From the NCBI GenBank assembly GCA_001800975.1, contig MGWK01000007.1, positions 62,001 to 126,000 on the forward strand: a stretch of DNA of 64,000 nt. The letters are read 5' to 3'. A model generated the notes under the pieces. It saw only the letters and a list, made by a program, of their open reading frames with translations, searched no databases and was not told where the DNA came from. Below, in pieces: positions 9,722 to 18,818 of the stretch. Each line of letters begins with the position of its first letter. Position 1 is the stretch's first letter. This DNA is from Flavobacteria bacterium RIFCSPLOWO2_12_FULL_35_11. Its GTDB lineage: Bacteria > Bacteroidota > Bacteroidia > Flavobacteriales > Flavobacteriaceae. A program made the translations under genes and the position numbers.

Positions 9722-10006
9722 ATGAAAAAGGAACTGCTTATTGGTTTTTTGGTCGCTTTGGTGGCAACTTCGTTTGGTTGTTTTCTTTTTATTGAATTTT
9801 TTTCCACGGTAGATTTTTATGAAAGTTTGGAACTCATAAAAGAAGGAAATTTAGAAGGCAAAGTTTTGGTGCTTGGCGCCATTGCTAACTTTTTTGTATT
9901 TTTTGTATTTTTAAAAAAGAAACAAATTTATAGGGCCAGAGGCGTTATGATGGAAACTTTTTTAATTGCTTTTGTCGTTTTATTGTTAACATTATTTAAT
10001 TCGTAA
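9722..10006 (+). CDS. small membrane protein of unknown function
   Basis: A 94-residue protein with three hydrophobic segments (about residues 4-26, 47-62 and 74-92). The first could be a signal anchor. The segments are separated by short charged loops such as KKKQIYRARG. I recognise no domain. It sits between surE and lpxB, 29 bases after surE and 7 bases before lpxB, which suggests co-expression with the lipid A gene. No function is proposed. Confidence 0.7.
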   Translation: MKKELLIGFLVALVATSFGCFLFIEFFSTVDFYESLELIKEGNLEGKVLVLGAIANFFVFFVFLKKKQIYRARGVMMETFLIAFVVLLLTLFNS

Positions 10007-10013
10007 ACACCAA

Positions 10014-11135
10014 ATGAAGTATTACATTATCGCTGGCGAGGCTTCGGGAGATTTGCATGGATCCAATTTAATGAAGGCATTGATGGAGAAAGATCCATCT
10101 GCTGAAATTAGATTTTGGGGAGGCGATTTGATGCAGGAAGTTGGCGGTACTTTGGTGAAACATTATCGCGAATTGGCATTTATGGGTTTTGCCGAGGTTA
10201 TCATGAATATTGGTGAAATTTTTAAAAACATCAATCTTTGCAAAAAGGATCTGTTAAATTTTAAACCCGATGTTTTGATTTTGATAGATTATCCGGGTTT
10301 TAATATGCGAATTGCTGAATTTGCAAAAAAAGAAGGAATTAAAGTCCATTATTACATTTCACCTCAAATTTGGGCATGGAAGGAAAATCGCATCAAAATT
10401 ATTAAACGCGATGTGGATGAAATGTATGTGATTTTGCCTTTTGAAAAGGATTTTTATGAAAAAAAACATCATTTTCCTGTGCATTTTGTTGGACATCCTT
10501 TAATTGATGCCATTGCCGACAGAACCCAAATTGATGAAAACACATTTAGGGAAGCGCATCAGTTGAACGAGAAACCTATTGTTGCATTATTGCCGGGAAG
10601 CAGAAAGCAGGAAATTAAAAAAATGCTTTCGGTCATGTTAAACATCGTCGATAAATTCCCCGATTTTCAGTTTGTGATTGCCGGTGCGCCAAGTCAGGAT
10701 TTTGAATTTTACGAGCAATTTATCACCAAAGACAATGTGAAATTCGTGCGCAACAAAACCTACGATTTGTTGTCTGTTTCCTACGCCGCCATTGTCACTT
10801 CAGGAACGGCAACGCTGGAAACGGCGCTGTTTAAAATTCCGCAAATTGTTTGTTATAAAACCAGCAATGTTTCCTACCAAATTGGCAAGCGTTTGGTGAA
10901 ATTGAAATTTATTTCACTGGTAAATCTTATTATGGATAAAGAGGTGGTAAAAGAATTGATTCAGGACGATTTTAACGAACAAAATTTAGAGAAAGAACTT
11001 CATAAAATTATTGATGGTTACCAACGCGCCTTGATGTTTATAGATTATTACGATTTGGAGAAAAAACTCGGAGGTAAGGGCGCTTCTAAAAACGTGGCCG
11101 AGCTGATCATTAATAATGAAAATAAAGCAATTTAA
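10014..11135 (+). CDS. lpxB: lipid-A-disaccharide synthase
   Basis: GT19 glycosyltransferase that joins UDP-2,3-diacylglucosamine and lipid X to make the lipid A disaccharide at the inner membrane. Diagnostic blocks are YYIIAGEASGDLHGSNLM at the N-terminus, FWGGDLMQEVGG, SPQIWAWKENRIK, LLPGSRKQEI and SGTATLETALF. The 373-residue length is typical. It ends 13 bases before copy A of a dispersed repeat. Confidence 0.95.
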   Translation: MKYYIIAGEASGDLHGSNLMKALMEKDPSAEIRFWGGDLMQEVGGTLVKHYRELAFMGFAEVIMNIGEIFKNINLCKKDLLNFKPDVLILIDYPGFNMRIAEFAKKEGIKVHYYISPQIWAWKENRIKIIKRDVDEMYVILPFEKDFYEKKHHFPVHFVGHPLIDAIADRTQIDENTFREAHQLNEKPIVALLPGSRKQEIKKMLSVMLNIVDKFPDFQFVIAGAPSQDFEFYEQFITKDNVKFVRNKTYDLLSVSYAAIVTSGTATLETALFKIPQIVCYKTSNVSYQIGKRLVKLKFISLVNLIMDKEVVKELIQDDFNEQNLEKELHKIIDGYQRALMFIDYYDLEKKLGGKGASKNVAELIINNENKAI

Positions 11136-11148
11136 TTAAAGAATATTT

Positions 11149-11246
11149 TGGGCGTTCCCCTTCGGGTCGTGCTTTCACGGCTCGCTTTTTTTAGTTGCGA
11201 AAAGCAACAAAAAAGAGCTCAAACAAACCGCTCAATCCCTTACGCG
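11149..11246 (+). repeat. dispersed intergenic repeat, copy A
   Basis: About 98 bases, starting TGGGCGTTCCCCTTCGGG and ending CTCAATCCCTTACGCG, related to copies at 45369-45456 and 57391-57490 (the latter inverted). Between the conserved ends lies a hairpin, here GTTGC-GAAA-(A)GCAAC extended by T/A runs. The ends are conserved while the stem sequence differs between copies but still pairs. A 73-codon open frame across it (11148-11369) has no protein character. No terminal inverted repeat or target duplication was found. Confidence 0.7.
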
Positions 11247-11351
11247 TTTGAATTAACAATTGATAATTTGTTTAGCGTTTTTTGCGAATTTTTCTTTGCG
11301 ACCCTTGCGGTTAAAAGCTGCAGTCATTCGAATTCCATCTTAAAACATAGA

Positions 11352-11396
11352 ACAAAAAATAGGGTTTAGTATTTTATTAAAATCCTAAACCCTATC
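11352..11396 (-). terminator. rho-independent terminator of the 11417-12298 gene
   Basis: Perfect 10-bp stem, TAGGGTTTAG at 11360-11369 with CTAAACCCTA at 11385-11394. On the minus strand it is followed by a T run (A run at 11353-11358 on the plus strand). It lies just beyond the stop of the minus-strand secreted protein. Confidence 0.75.
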
Positions 11397-11416
11397 AAAA
11401 ATTTTCAATTAAAATT

Positions 11417-12298
11417 TTACTTGCAAATAGCTTCCAAAGTATCTTCTATATTTCCCGGAGTGCTCACAATTTTCATAAAAGTTCCCATACTTAATTCAGG
11501 CCAGCTAACCGCCAATCTGTATTTTCCTGGAAGCATCGTTGCTTTTTTCCCCTGTAAAATAATTTCATAAGGCATTGCAGCAATATTGTCTTCCCCAATA
11601 ATTGGCAAAAAATAAGATTCTCCTTTTGCTTTATCTTGCAGTCCAATACCAAAAACTGCGACATTTTCTTTTTCATACACTAATTTATAAACCAAAACGG
11701 TTGCTCCTTTTTTAGCTCTCAAATTGGCTTCTATTGTTTTTACGCCTTGTTCAAAAGATGAAAATTCATTAAGCGTAACGGGATCGGTAAAGTAAGGCAT
11801 CATTACTTTATAATGATATTTTTTTAAATTTTCGGCTTTCACAAATCCGCCAAAAGGTTTAAACTCTGTGCCAATTGCTGAAAAAGCAGTTTTTAAATCG
11901 GCAGTAACTTTTTGAAATGTGCTTTTATAGGTATTGTAATTGTCTCCCAAATAGGCTCTTAAAATATATTCCGGATTGGTATATGACATGGTTACTTTTC
12001 CGTTTTTTGAAACCAAGCCAACTTTAAATACTGCAGCAAGTGCACCCCTGTCTGTAACTTTCACAACTGTGTTTTTTAAATCGGTTCTGGTAAAAGCAAT
12101 TACTTTTAAAGAGCTTTTGTTTGACGGATTGTAAGTCCCTAAAATCGTAAAAGAGTTGTTTTGTAAGGCTTTTGTAATTTTTTCGGAAGCCTCTTGCATG
12201 CTTTCGGTTGTTTCGCCAATTTTAAGATAGGGCGACAAATTTTGTCCGAAGGAACCAGTGCTAAAAATAAAAAGAATGCTGATAAAGATGTTTTTCAT
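11417..12298 (-). CDS. secreted protein of unknown function
   Basis: A 293-residue protein with a clear signal peptide (KNIFISILFIFSTGSFGQ), so exported to the periplasm or beyond. The first half (about residues 30-130), with SMQEASEKITKALQNNSFTI followed by a hydrophobic strand, faintly resembles DUF302-type domains; this is only a resemblance. The second half has a similar alternation (QGVKTIEANLRAKKGATVLV) and may be a related repeat. No catalytic motif is evident. It has its own terminator and a candidate promoter, and is divergent from comEC. Confidence 0.65.
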   Translation of the reverse strand: MKNIFISILFIFSTGSFGQNLSPYLKIGETTESMQEASEKITKALQNNSFTILGTYNPSNKSSLKVIAFTRTDLKNTVVKVTDRGALAAVFKVGLVSKNGKVTMSYTNPEYILRAYLGDNYNTYKSTFQKVTADLKTAFSAIGTEFKPFGGFVKAENLKKYHYKVMMPYFTDPVTLNEFSSFEQGVKTIEANLRAKKGATVLVYKLVYEKENVAVFGIGLQDKAKGESYFLPIIGEDNIAAMPYEIILQGKKATMLPGKYRLAVSWPELSMGTFMKIVSTPGNIEDTLEAICK

Positions 12299-12320
12299 GA
12301 TATAAATTTTATAAATCGAT

Positions 12321-12348
12321 CAAAATTACCTTTATAGGAAGTGGTCAA
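12321..12348 (-). promoter_or_regulatory. candidate promoter of the secreted unknown
   Basis: On the minus strand, TAATTTTG (plus 12321-12328) matches the -7 consensus and TTG (plus 12346-12348) lies 17 bases upstream. The start codon follows 23 bases after the -7 box. Confidence 0.45.
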
Positions 12349-12367
12349 TAGTGATAAAAATCAGTCT

Positions 12368-12381
12368 GTAACAATTGTTAC
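12368..12381. promoter_or_regulatory. perfect 14-bp palindrome in a divergent promoter region
   Basis: GTAACAATTGTTAC is its own reverse complement. It lies 70 bases from each of the two divergent start codons (12298 and 12453), about 20 bases upstream of the candidate -33 element of the minus-strand gene. This position suits an activator or shared operator. No regulator is identified. Confidence 0.4.
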
Positions 12382-12452
12382 CGGCATTTTCATTTAAAAA
12401 TGATATCATGAAATTCTTATTCCTATTGTTTTTTTATTAATTTTATCCTGCT

Positions 12453-14498
12453 ATGATAAAGTTTTTGAAATTTATACCGGTTCAACTTACCTTCTTTTTA
12501 ATAGTCGGAATTCTTTTTGGAAATTATTTCAGCATCCAGCCTTTGCATTTGGTGGTTGTTTTTGGCATATTAATCCTACTTTTTACTGCTGTATATTTTT
12601 ATGCAAACAAGAAATTTCAAACACCCTTTATATTTCCAGTGTTCGTCTTTTTGCTTTCTTTTTTCATTGGTTTAGGCACCATTACTTATAAAAATCAGCT
12701 AAACAATAAAAAGCATTATTCCAACCAACTTCAATTTTCAGACAGTATTTCTGCAGCTGCGTTAATTTCAATTGAAAGTGTGCTGAAATCCACAACCTAT
12801 TACGACAAATATGAAGCGGAAGTCTATCAGCTAAATGGAAAAAAATCCATCGGCAAAATATTGGTCAACATTAAAAAAGACAGTGCAACAAGTCAATTGC
12901 AGGTTGATGATCATTTGGCCATAAAAATGGTTTTCGGCGCAATCGCGGAGCCTTTAAACCCATATGGTTTTAATTACAAAAAATATTTACAGCAGCAACA
13001 AATTCACCATCAAATTCATGGGGACAATTCCCAATTTTTAAGGTTGAAGAAAACCAATCAAACCGTGAAGGGAATTGCTGCCAACATCAGAGAAAAAATA
13101 ACGAAGGCATTGATTCAATACGGATTCAAGAACGATGAGTTGGCGGTGATAAACGCCTTGCTTTTAGGACAACGGCAACACATTACCAGTGAATTGCAGC
13201 AAAGTTATATCGGTGCCGGCGCCATTCATATTTTGGCGATTTCCGGGTTGCATATCGGAATTATTCTGCTGATTTTAACGGCAATTTTTAAGCCATTGCA
13301 CTATTTTAAACATGGAAAATTGGCAGCGTCAATAATCATAATCACCATTTTGTGGATGTACGCTATCATTGCGGGCTTGTCCGCTTCTGTGGTCAGGGCG
13401 GTGGCCATGTTTACCGCAATTGCGATTGCCATGCAGGTAAACCGGCCTTCAAGTACTTACAAAACTTTGGTTATTTCTATGTTTTTTTTGCTGTTGTTCA
13501 ATTCGTATTATTTTTTTGAGGTAGGATTTCAGCTGAGTTATCTGGCTGTTTTTTCCATTGTGTGGATTCAGCCAAAATTGCACAATTTATGGAAGCCGAA
13601 ATTCTGGTTCTTGGATAAAATTTGGCAACTAATAACGGTTTCAGCAGCTGCCCAAATAGGCGTATTGCCATTAAGTCTGTATTATTTTCATCAATTTCCC
13701 GGGTTATTTTTTGTTTCGAATTTGGTAATCATTCCTGTATTGGGAATTGTTTTAACTGCTGGAATTGTCATCATCATCTTGTCGGTTCTACAAATTGCAC
13801 CACAATTATTGGTTGATGCTTTCATTTTTGTTATTCGACAAATGAATCATTTTGTGGCTTGGGTTGCAAATCAGGAATATTTTATCATCCAACAAATTTC
13901 GATGTCGTTTCTGCTGATGGTCGCACTTTATGCGCTGTTGTTTTTTGGACTTAAATGGACAGAGAAAAAAGTTTTTTACCGATTTGCAATGGTTTTAATT
14001 TCAGTTGTATTTGTGCAGACAGTCTTTATTTTTGAAAAATATAAAGCTCAGTCTGCCAATGAATTTATTGTTTTTAATGAAAGCAAGGCAAGCACAGTTG
14101 GGAAAAGAAACGGAAATGAGATTCGATTCGATACTTCGGTAGATTCCTTAAAAACCAATACTAATTTTAAAACGGCTTATTTGGTTGGCGCAGGATTGGA
14201 TGAAATGCTGACTTCAGGAAAAATAAAAAATCTGTATATGTTTAACAACGAAACTATTTTAATTGTGGACAGTTTGGGGATTTACAGACTTCATTCGGTT
14301 AAACCAACGATTGTGATTTTGCGGCAATCGCCAAAAATAAATTTGGAAAGGTTATTGAAATATTTGAATCCGAAAATAATTATTGCGGATGGCTCAAATT
14401 ATAAAAGCTACTTGAAAGATTGGGAAAAAACGTGCCTGAAAAATAAAACTCCTTTTCACAATACGTTGCAAAAAGGAGCTTTTATTCTCAATAAATAA
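12453..14498 (+). CDS. comEC: ComEC/Rec2 family DNA-uptake channel protein
   Basis: Polytopic inner-membrane protein thought to carry single-stranded DNA across the membrane during transformation. The N-terminal 200 residues contain three helices and a DUF4131-like soluble region. The Competence core begins near residue 235 with LLLGQRQHITSEL and GAIHILAISGLHIGI, followed by eight or more helices to about residue 505. The C-terminal 150 residues lack the metallo-beta-lactamase HxHxD motif of full-length ComEC, so the nuclease-like domain is absent or degenerate, as is often seen in Bacteroidetes. It ends five bases before the convergent thioredoxin gene. Confidence 0.88.
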   Translation: MIKFLKFIPVQLTFFLIVGILFGNYFSIQPLHLVVVFGILILLFTAVYFYANKKFQTPFIFPVFVFLLSFFIGLGTITYKNQLNNKKHYSNQLQFSDSISAAALISIESVLKSTTYYDKYEAEVYQLNGKKSIGKILVNIKKDSATSQLQVDDHLAIKMVFGAIAEPLNPYGFNYKKYLQQQQIHHQIHGDNSQFLRLKKTNQTVKGIAANIREKITKALIQYGFKNDELAVINALLLGQRQHITSELQQSYIGAGAIHILAISGLHIGIILLILTAIFKPLHYFKHGKLAASIIIITILWMYAIIAGLSASVVRAVAMFTAIAIAMQVNRPSSTYKTLVISMFFLLLFNSYYFFEVGFQLSYLAVFSIVWIQPKLHNLWKPKFWFLDKIWQLITVSAAAQIGVLPLSLYYFHQFPGLFFVSNLVIIPVLGIVLTAGIVIIILSVLQIAPQLLVDAFIFVIRQMNHFVAWVANQEYFIIQQISMSFLLMVALYALLFFGLKWTEKKVFYRFAMVLISVVFVQTVFIFEKYKAQSANEFIVFNESKASTVGKRNGNEIRFDTSVDSLKTNTNFKTAYLVGAGLDEMLTSGKIKNLYMFNNETILIVDSLGIYRLHSVKPTIVILRQSPKINLERLLKYLNPKIIIADGSNYKSYLKDWEKTCLKNKTPFHNTLQKGAFILNK

Positions 14499-14503
14499 TT
14501 TAA

Positions 14504-15043
14504 TTATTCTTTGAATTCGTATTTAAAATTCGAGGAATAGGTATTGAATTCTTCTTGTGTTTTTAAATTTTTATAATCGTCACTTTTAAACATTTTTAAA
14601 TAAAGTTCCAATTGATTTGGCGTTCTATAACCGGTTAATGGGGTAATAAAATTAGTCTGTTCATCTAAAAATAACATTGTTGGATAAGCTCTTACGCCAA
14701 AAAATAAGGCCAACTCGTGAACGCTGTTTCTTCCTTTTGATTCAGGATTAAAGCCAGGATTCGTATATGTTTTGTCCTTAAAATTAACGGTATCATTGCC
14801 TTCAGCATTAAATTTAACCGCATAATAGTTTTCGTTCATATAAGCAACCAAATCGGGATTGGAAAAGGTGTTTTTGTCTAACAATTTACAAGGCCCGCAC
14901 CAAATGGTATATGCATCAACAAATATTTTTTTAGGCGTAATTTTCTGGGCTTTAACCGCTTCCTCAAAACTCATCCAATTAATTCCTTGTGCGGAAATTG
15001 AAAGGCTGAATAAAGTAATTGTTAAAATAAGTATTTTTTTCAT
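14504..15043 (-). CDS. periplasmic thioredoxin-family protein
   Basis: Signal peptide (KKILILTITLFSLSISAQG), then a thioredoxin fold with the active-site motif WCGPCK near residues 48-53 and the cis-proline segment GVRAYPTMLFLDEQ near 117-130. It probably acts as a thiol-disulfide exchange protein in the periplasm. The 179-residue length includes an insertion of about 25 residues (GNDTVNFKDKTYTNPGF region) after the second strand. It is downstream of a POT transporter gene by 84 bases on the same strand. The partner is unknown. Confidence 0.85.
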   Translation of the reverse strand: MKKILILTITLFSLSISAQGINWMSFEEAVKAQKITPKKIFVDAYTIWCGPCKLLDKNTFSNPDLVAYMNENYYAVKFNAEGNDTVNFKDKTYTNPGFNPESKGRNSVHELALFFGVRAYPTMLFLDEQTNFITPLTGYRTPNQLELYLKMFKSDDYKNLKTQEEFNTYSSNFKYEFKE

Positions 15044-15127
15044 CTATTTATGTTTTTTGATTGTTTGACGCAATAATTTTGCCAAAATTACAAGTTTCAA
15101 TTTATTTTTTAATTAGCAACATGAAAT

Positions 15128-17158
15128 TTATTTTACGCCGTGCATTAATTTTTTCAAAACCGGATTTAACGATAACGCAATAATACCTATGATTATTGGC
15201 ACAAATGTAAATATTAAAAAGAAAGTTGAAATGTCGTATTTCTCTGTAATAACATCAATCATTGAGCCCATTTGTCCGGATGTTTTGTTACCTATGGCCA
15301 ATGCCAAATACCAAACACCAAACATAAAAGCAATCATTCTCGCCGGCACCAATTTACTGACGTATGAAAGTCCGACCGGAGACACGCAAAGCTCTCCCAA
15401 TGTATGAAACAGGTAAGCGAGTATCAGCCAAATTATACTTACTGAAGCTGTTTTTGCGCCTTGTGGAATTCCAGATGCGCCAAAGGCCAGAAATCCAAAA
15501 CCAATTGCAAGGAAAAATAGGCCGATGGCGTATTTATTGGCGGGTTTCGGATTGTATTTGCTTTCCCACCATTTTGAAAATAAGGGCGCAAAAGCAATAA
15601 TAAACAAAGAATTTAAAATTAAAAACCAAGTGGCAGGAATTTGAATTTCATTGTCTTTTTTTCTTAACACGGTCGCGTCAATATTCGTGTTGATCAATTC
15701 AGCCTGTTCGGTTGTTAAATATTTATAATTTGCCCCTTTTTTATCAATATCGATAATGGCTATTTTGTCGTTTTGCACAAAATCTTTGGCAGATCTTATA
15801 ACAGTGGTATTGTCAATCAAAACCGCGTTTTCAGGAATAATGGTTTCCGCAGTGATGGGAAAATCTTTTACGGATTCTTCACCCAAATCATTGGTTTCGG
15901 TAATTTGATAGGTTTTGTAACTTATTTCATAAGAATAGGTGCTGAAATTGGTGTTGACTTTCCAAATAATCAATCCCCAAATGATGATGAAACTAAATCC
16001 CAACACCATATTTGCCCATAAATACTTTTTAAAGGTTTGTTTGAACAACAAAAAGAGTACCCAAGTAATAATTGCCACAGGCACAACAGTGATAATTACA
16101 TCAACGAAGTTAAAAATCGTTGCTGAATTTCCCGACAAGATTCTGCTTGTGTAATCTTTTGCAAAAATACTCATAGAACCTCCTGCCTGCTCAAATGAAG
16201 CCCAGAAGAAAATAATAAAAAAGGCAAAAATCACCACTGCTAGCATTTTGTCTCTTGTAACGGGACTGTATCTTACAATTCTTGAACCCAGCAGGTATAA
16301 AAATAACAAGAGTGTAATGATGATGGTGGTACCCGAATAATCAGTCTCGCCAAATTCCAAAAAGTTTACGGCTCCAATTTTAGACAAAGGATCGTTTATG
16401 ACCCAAGTTAAACCGGCAACGGCAACTATGATTATTAGTATCCTGTCTATTAAAGTAAAAGGATTTAATTGATCTTCAACTTCAGTTTTCTCATCGATTT
16501 TAATGGTTTTGTCTTCTTTGTTCGGTTTTTTACCAACATCACCAAAAATACCTTGAGCCAACATAAATTGAAGCAAGCCCAACATCATAAAAATCCCCGC
16601 CAAACCAAAACCCCAACTCCAGCCAAGCATTTCACCCATATATCCGCAAAGCATAATTCCTAAAAATGCTCCTGCATTTACACCCATATAAAAAATGGTG
16701 TAAGCACCATCTTTTTTCTCCGGAAAATCTTTATAAAGAACAGAAATGAAAGAAGTCATATTTGGTTTAAAAAATCCGGTTCCAGTAATTAACAAGCCCA
16801 AACCTGTGTATAAAAAAAATGGATTGGATTCTACAGCCATACTTGCGTGGCCCAAGGTCATAATAACCGCACCAATAATAATGGCGCGTCTGTTTCCCAA
16901 GTATTTGTCGGCTAAAGTTCCTCCAATTATTGGTGTTAAATACAACAATGCAAGGTAAGTTCCATACAAGGCCAATGCATTTTCACGTGGCCAATCCCAA
17001 CCTCCAATTCCCAAAGCACTCACTAAAAATAGTACCAATAAGGCACGCATTCCATAAAATGAAAATCGTTCCCACATTTCTGTAAAAAATAACACGAAAA
17101 GTCCTGCCGGATGCCCTAAAACCTGTGTTTTAAAAAAGTCGTTTCTTGATTTGTCCAT
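15128..17158 (-). CDS. POT/PTR2 family proton-coupled peptide transporter with a large non-membrane insert
   Basis: Imports di- and tripeptides with protons across the inner membrane. The ExxER proton-coupling motif is TEMWERFSFYG near residues 26-36, and the PTR2 signature FYMGVNAGAFLG is near 155. About 12-14 helices are evident. Between two late helices (roughly residues 405-500) there is a soluble, strand-rich insert absent from short POTs, which explains the 676-residue length compared with 497 for the neighbour. It is third in the DPP-IV, POT, POT series on this strand, separated from the second by a terminator hairpin. Confidence 0.9.
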   Translation of the reverse strand: MDKSRNDFFKTQVLGHPAGLFVLFFTEMWERFSFYGMRALLVLFLVSALGIGGWDWPRENALALYGTYLALLYLTPIIGGTLADKYLGNRRAIIIGAVIMTLGHASMAVESNPFFLYTGLGLLITGTGFFKPNMTSFISVLYKDFPEKKDGAYTIFYMGVNAGAFLGIMLCGYMGEMLGWSWGFGLAGIFMMLGLLQFMLAQGIFGDVGKKPNKEDKTIKIDEKTEVEDQLNPFTLIDRILIIIVAVAGLTWVINDPLSKIGAVNFLEFGETDYSGTTIIITLLLFLYLLGSRIVRYSPVTRDKMLAVVIFAFFIIFFWASFEQAGGSMSIFAKDYTSRILSGNSATIFNFVDVIITVVPVAIITWVLFLLFKQTFKKYLWANMVLGFSFIIIWGLIIWKVNTNFSTYSYEISYKTYQITETNDLGEESVKDFPITAETIIPENAVLIDNTTVIRSAKDFVQNDKIAIIDIDKKGANYKYLTTEQAELINTNIDATVLRKKDNEIQIPATWFLILNSLFIIAFAPLFSKWWESKYNPKPANKYAIGLFFLAIGFGFLAFGASGIPQGAKTASVSIIWLILAYLFHTLGELCVSPVGLSYVSKLVPARMIAFMFGVWYLALAIGNKTSGQMGSMIDVITEKYDISTFFLIFTFVPIIIGIIALSLNPVLKKLMHGVK

Positions 17159-17216
17159 AAGTGTTTTTATGTGCGTTTATTAAAGTTTGCAATTATTTAA
17201 ATTATTTGTTTCCTAT

Positions 17217-17247
17217 AAAAAAGCCCAGACAATTAATTATCTGAGCT
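17217..17247 (-). terminator. terminator between the two POT genes
   Basis: On the minus strand GCTCAGA (plus 17240-17246) pairs with TCTGGGC (plus 17223-17229, one G-U pair), followed by a T run. It lies 31 bases beyond the stop of the 497-residue transporter and before the next transporter gene, so the two POTs may be separately transcribed. Confidence 0.6.
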
Positions 17248-17280
17248 CTACTATTAAAATAATTGATTTGTGATCATATT

Positions 17281-18774
17281 TTAGTGGATTCCTTTCATCG
17301 CCTTGTTTAAGAAAGGAGACAATACCAACAGGCAAACTCCCGAACCTAGCATTAACATCATAATAAAAGGGTACAACGCAAAATCATATTTTTCTAAAAT
17401 GCTTTCTAACATCCCAGCCAAATAGTTACCTGCGGCAAAACTCGCCATCCACAATCCCATTACCACCGAAACCAATTTTTTCGGCGCTAATTTTGTGATC
17501 ATCGACAGTCCGATAGGCGATAACATCAATTCACCAAAGGTTAAAACAACATAAACTACAACCAACCACCAAGGTGAAACTAAATTTCCTCCTTCAGCGG
17601 CGTTACTTGCTTGTGTCATAATAAAAAATGCCAAAGCACCTAAAAACAATCCGATGGCAAATTTCAACGGCGTTCTTGGGTTAAATTTCATCGCATCAAG
17701 TTTCAGCCACATTACAGAAAAAATTGGGGCGAAAATTAAGATGGCAAGCGGATTGATATTTTGATACCAAGAAGCCGGAACTTCCCAGCCAAATAAAAGT
17801 CGGTCAGTATTTTCTTTTGCAAATAAGTTCATAGTACCGCCGGCTTGTTCAAATCCTGCCCAAAAAGCAATATTAAAAAAAGCAAGCACTAAAATTACAA
17901 TCATACGTGTCCATTCTGCGGAACCATTAGTTCCTTTTGTAATGGTATATCCCAATCCAATCACCAATGCGGCAAAACCAACATAAGTAATGATGCTTGT
18001 AACGTTATCAGGCAACATTCTCCACAAGAAAATAACGCCCAAAGTTGCTATAACCAAGGCAATGGCATAAATAATAATATCGCGCCAGTCTTTACCGTCT
18101 AAAACAAATTTATCTGCCGGTGAATTTGGCGGAAGCCCTTTTTGTTCAAGAGTGCGTTCATTAAATTTTAACCAAAGAACGCCAATAATCATACCTACTG
18201 AAGCCGCCAAGTAACCATAGCCCCAAGAAACGTTTTCACCTAAAGCACCTGCGATAAATGGCCCTAAAATAGCGCCAAGGTTTATTCCCATATAGAAAAT
18301 ATTGAAAGCAGCGTCTTTTCTTGGATCGTTATCGTCATAAAATTCACCAACAATAGTTGAAATATTTGGTTTGAAAAATCCGTTACCAATAATAAGTACG
18401 CCCAAACCAAAGTTAAACATAAAAAGACGTGTTACTGGATCTACAGAATTAACCATAAATGCGCTGGCGGCCAATAAAGATTGCCCAACAGCCATCACCA
18501 AACCTCCAATGTAAACAGTTTTTCGTTTTCCTAAAAAACTATCGGCCACCCAACCGCCTAAAATTGGCGTTAAATAAACCAAACCTGTAAAGATGGCGTA
18601 AATCGCCAATGATTCTTCCCTGTTTAATCCAAATCCTCCGTTTGCCAGTTCTGCGGTAAGATATAACGTCAATAACGCACGCATTCCATAGTAACTGAAA
18701 CGTTCCCACATTTCAGTGGCAAATAGCGTGTAGAGCGCCTTAGGATGTCCTTCTTTTATTGTTTTGTCAGCCAT
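17281..18774 (-). CDS. POT/PTR2 family proton-coupled peptide transporter
   Basis: Inner-membrane di-/tripeptide:proton symporter of 497 residues, the standard length. ExxER motif is TEMWERFSYYGMRALL near the N-terminus; the family signature FYMGINLGAILGPF is near 155. Twelve to fourteen helices are predicted. Its start is 44 bases downstream of the DPP-IV peptidase stop, so cleavage and uptake of dipeptides are likely co-expressed. It is a paralogue of the neighbouring 15128-17158 transporter. Confidence 0.92.
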   Translation of the reverse strand: MADKTIKEGHPKALYTLFATEMWERFSYYGMRALLTLYLTAELANGGFGLNREESLAIYAIFTGLVYLTPILGGWVADSFLGKRKTVYIGGLVMAVGQSLLAASAFMVNSVDPVTRLFMFNFGLGVLIIGNGFFKPNISTIVGEFYDDNDPRKDAAFNIFYMGINLGAILGPFIAGALGENVSWGYGYLAASVGMIIGVLWLKFNERTLEQKGLPPNSPADKFVLDGKDWRDIIIYAIALVIATLGVIFLWRMLPDNVTSIITYVGFAALVIGLGYTITKGTNGSAEWTRMIVILVLAFFNIAFWAGFEQAGGTMNLFAKENTDRLLFGWEVPASWYQNINPLAILIFAPIFSVMWLKLDAMKFNPRTPLKFAIGLFLGALAFFIMTQASNAAEGGNLVSPWWLVVVYVVLTFGELMLSPIGLSMITKLAPKKLVSVVMGLWMASFAAGNYLAGMLESILEKYDFALYPFIMMLMLGSGVCLLVLSPFLNKAMKGIH

Positions 18775-18818
18775 AATAATTGTTTTAGGTTAAAATGTTT
18801 AAAAATAGTATTGGTTAA

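Noticed and set aside
11148-11369. A 73-codon open frame after lpxB
   Set aside because: It lies across dispersed repeat copy A, has no protein-like composition, and no RBS or promoter of its own.
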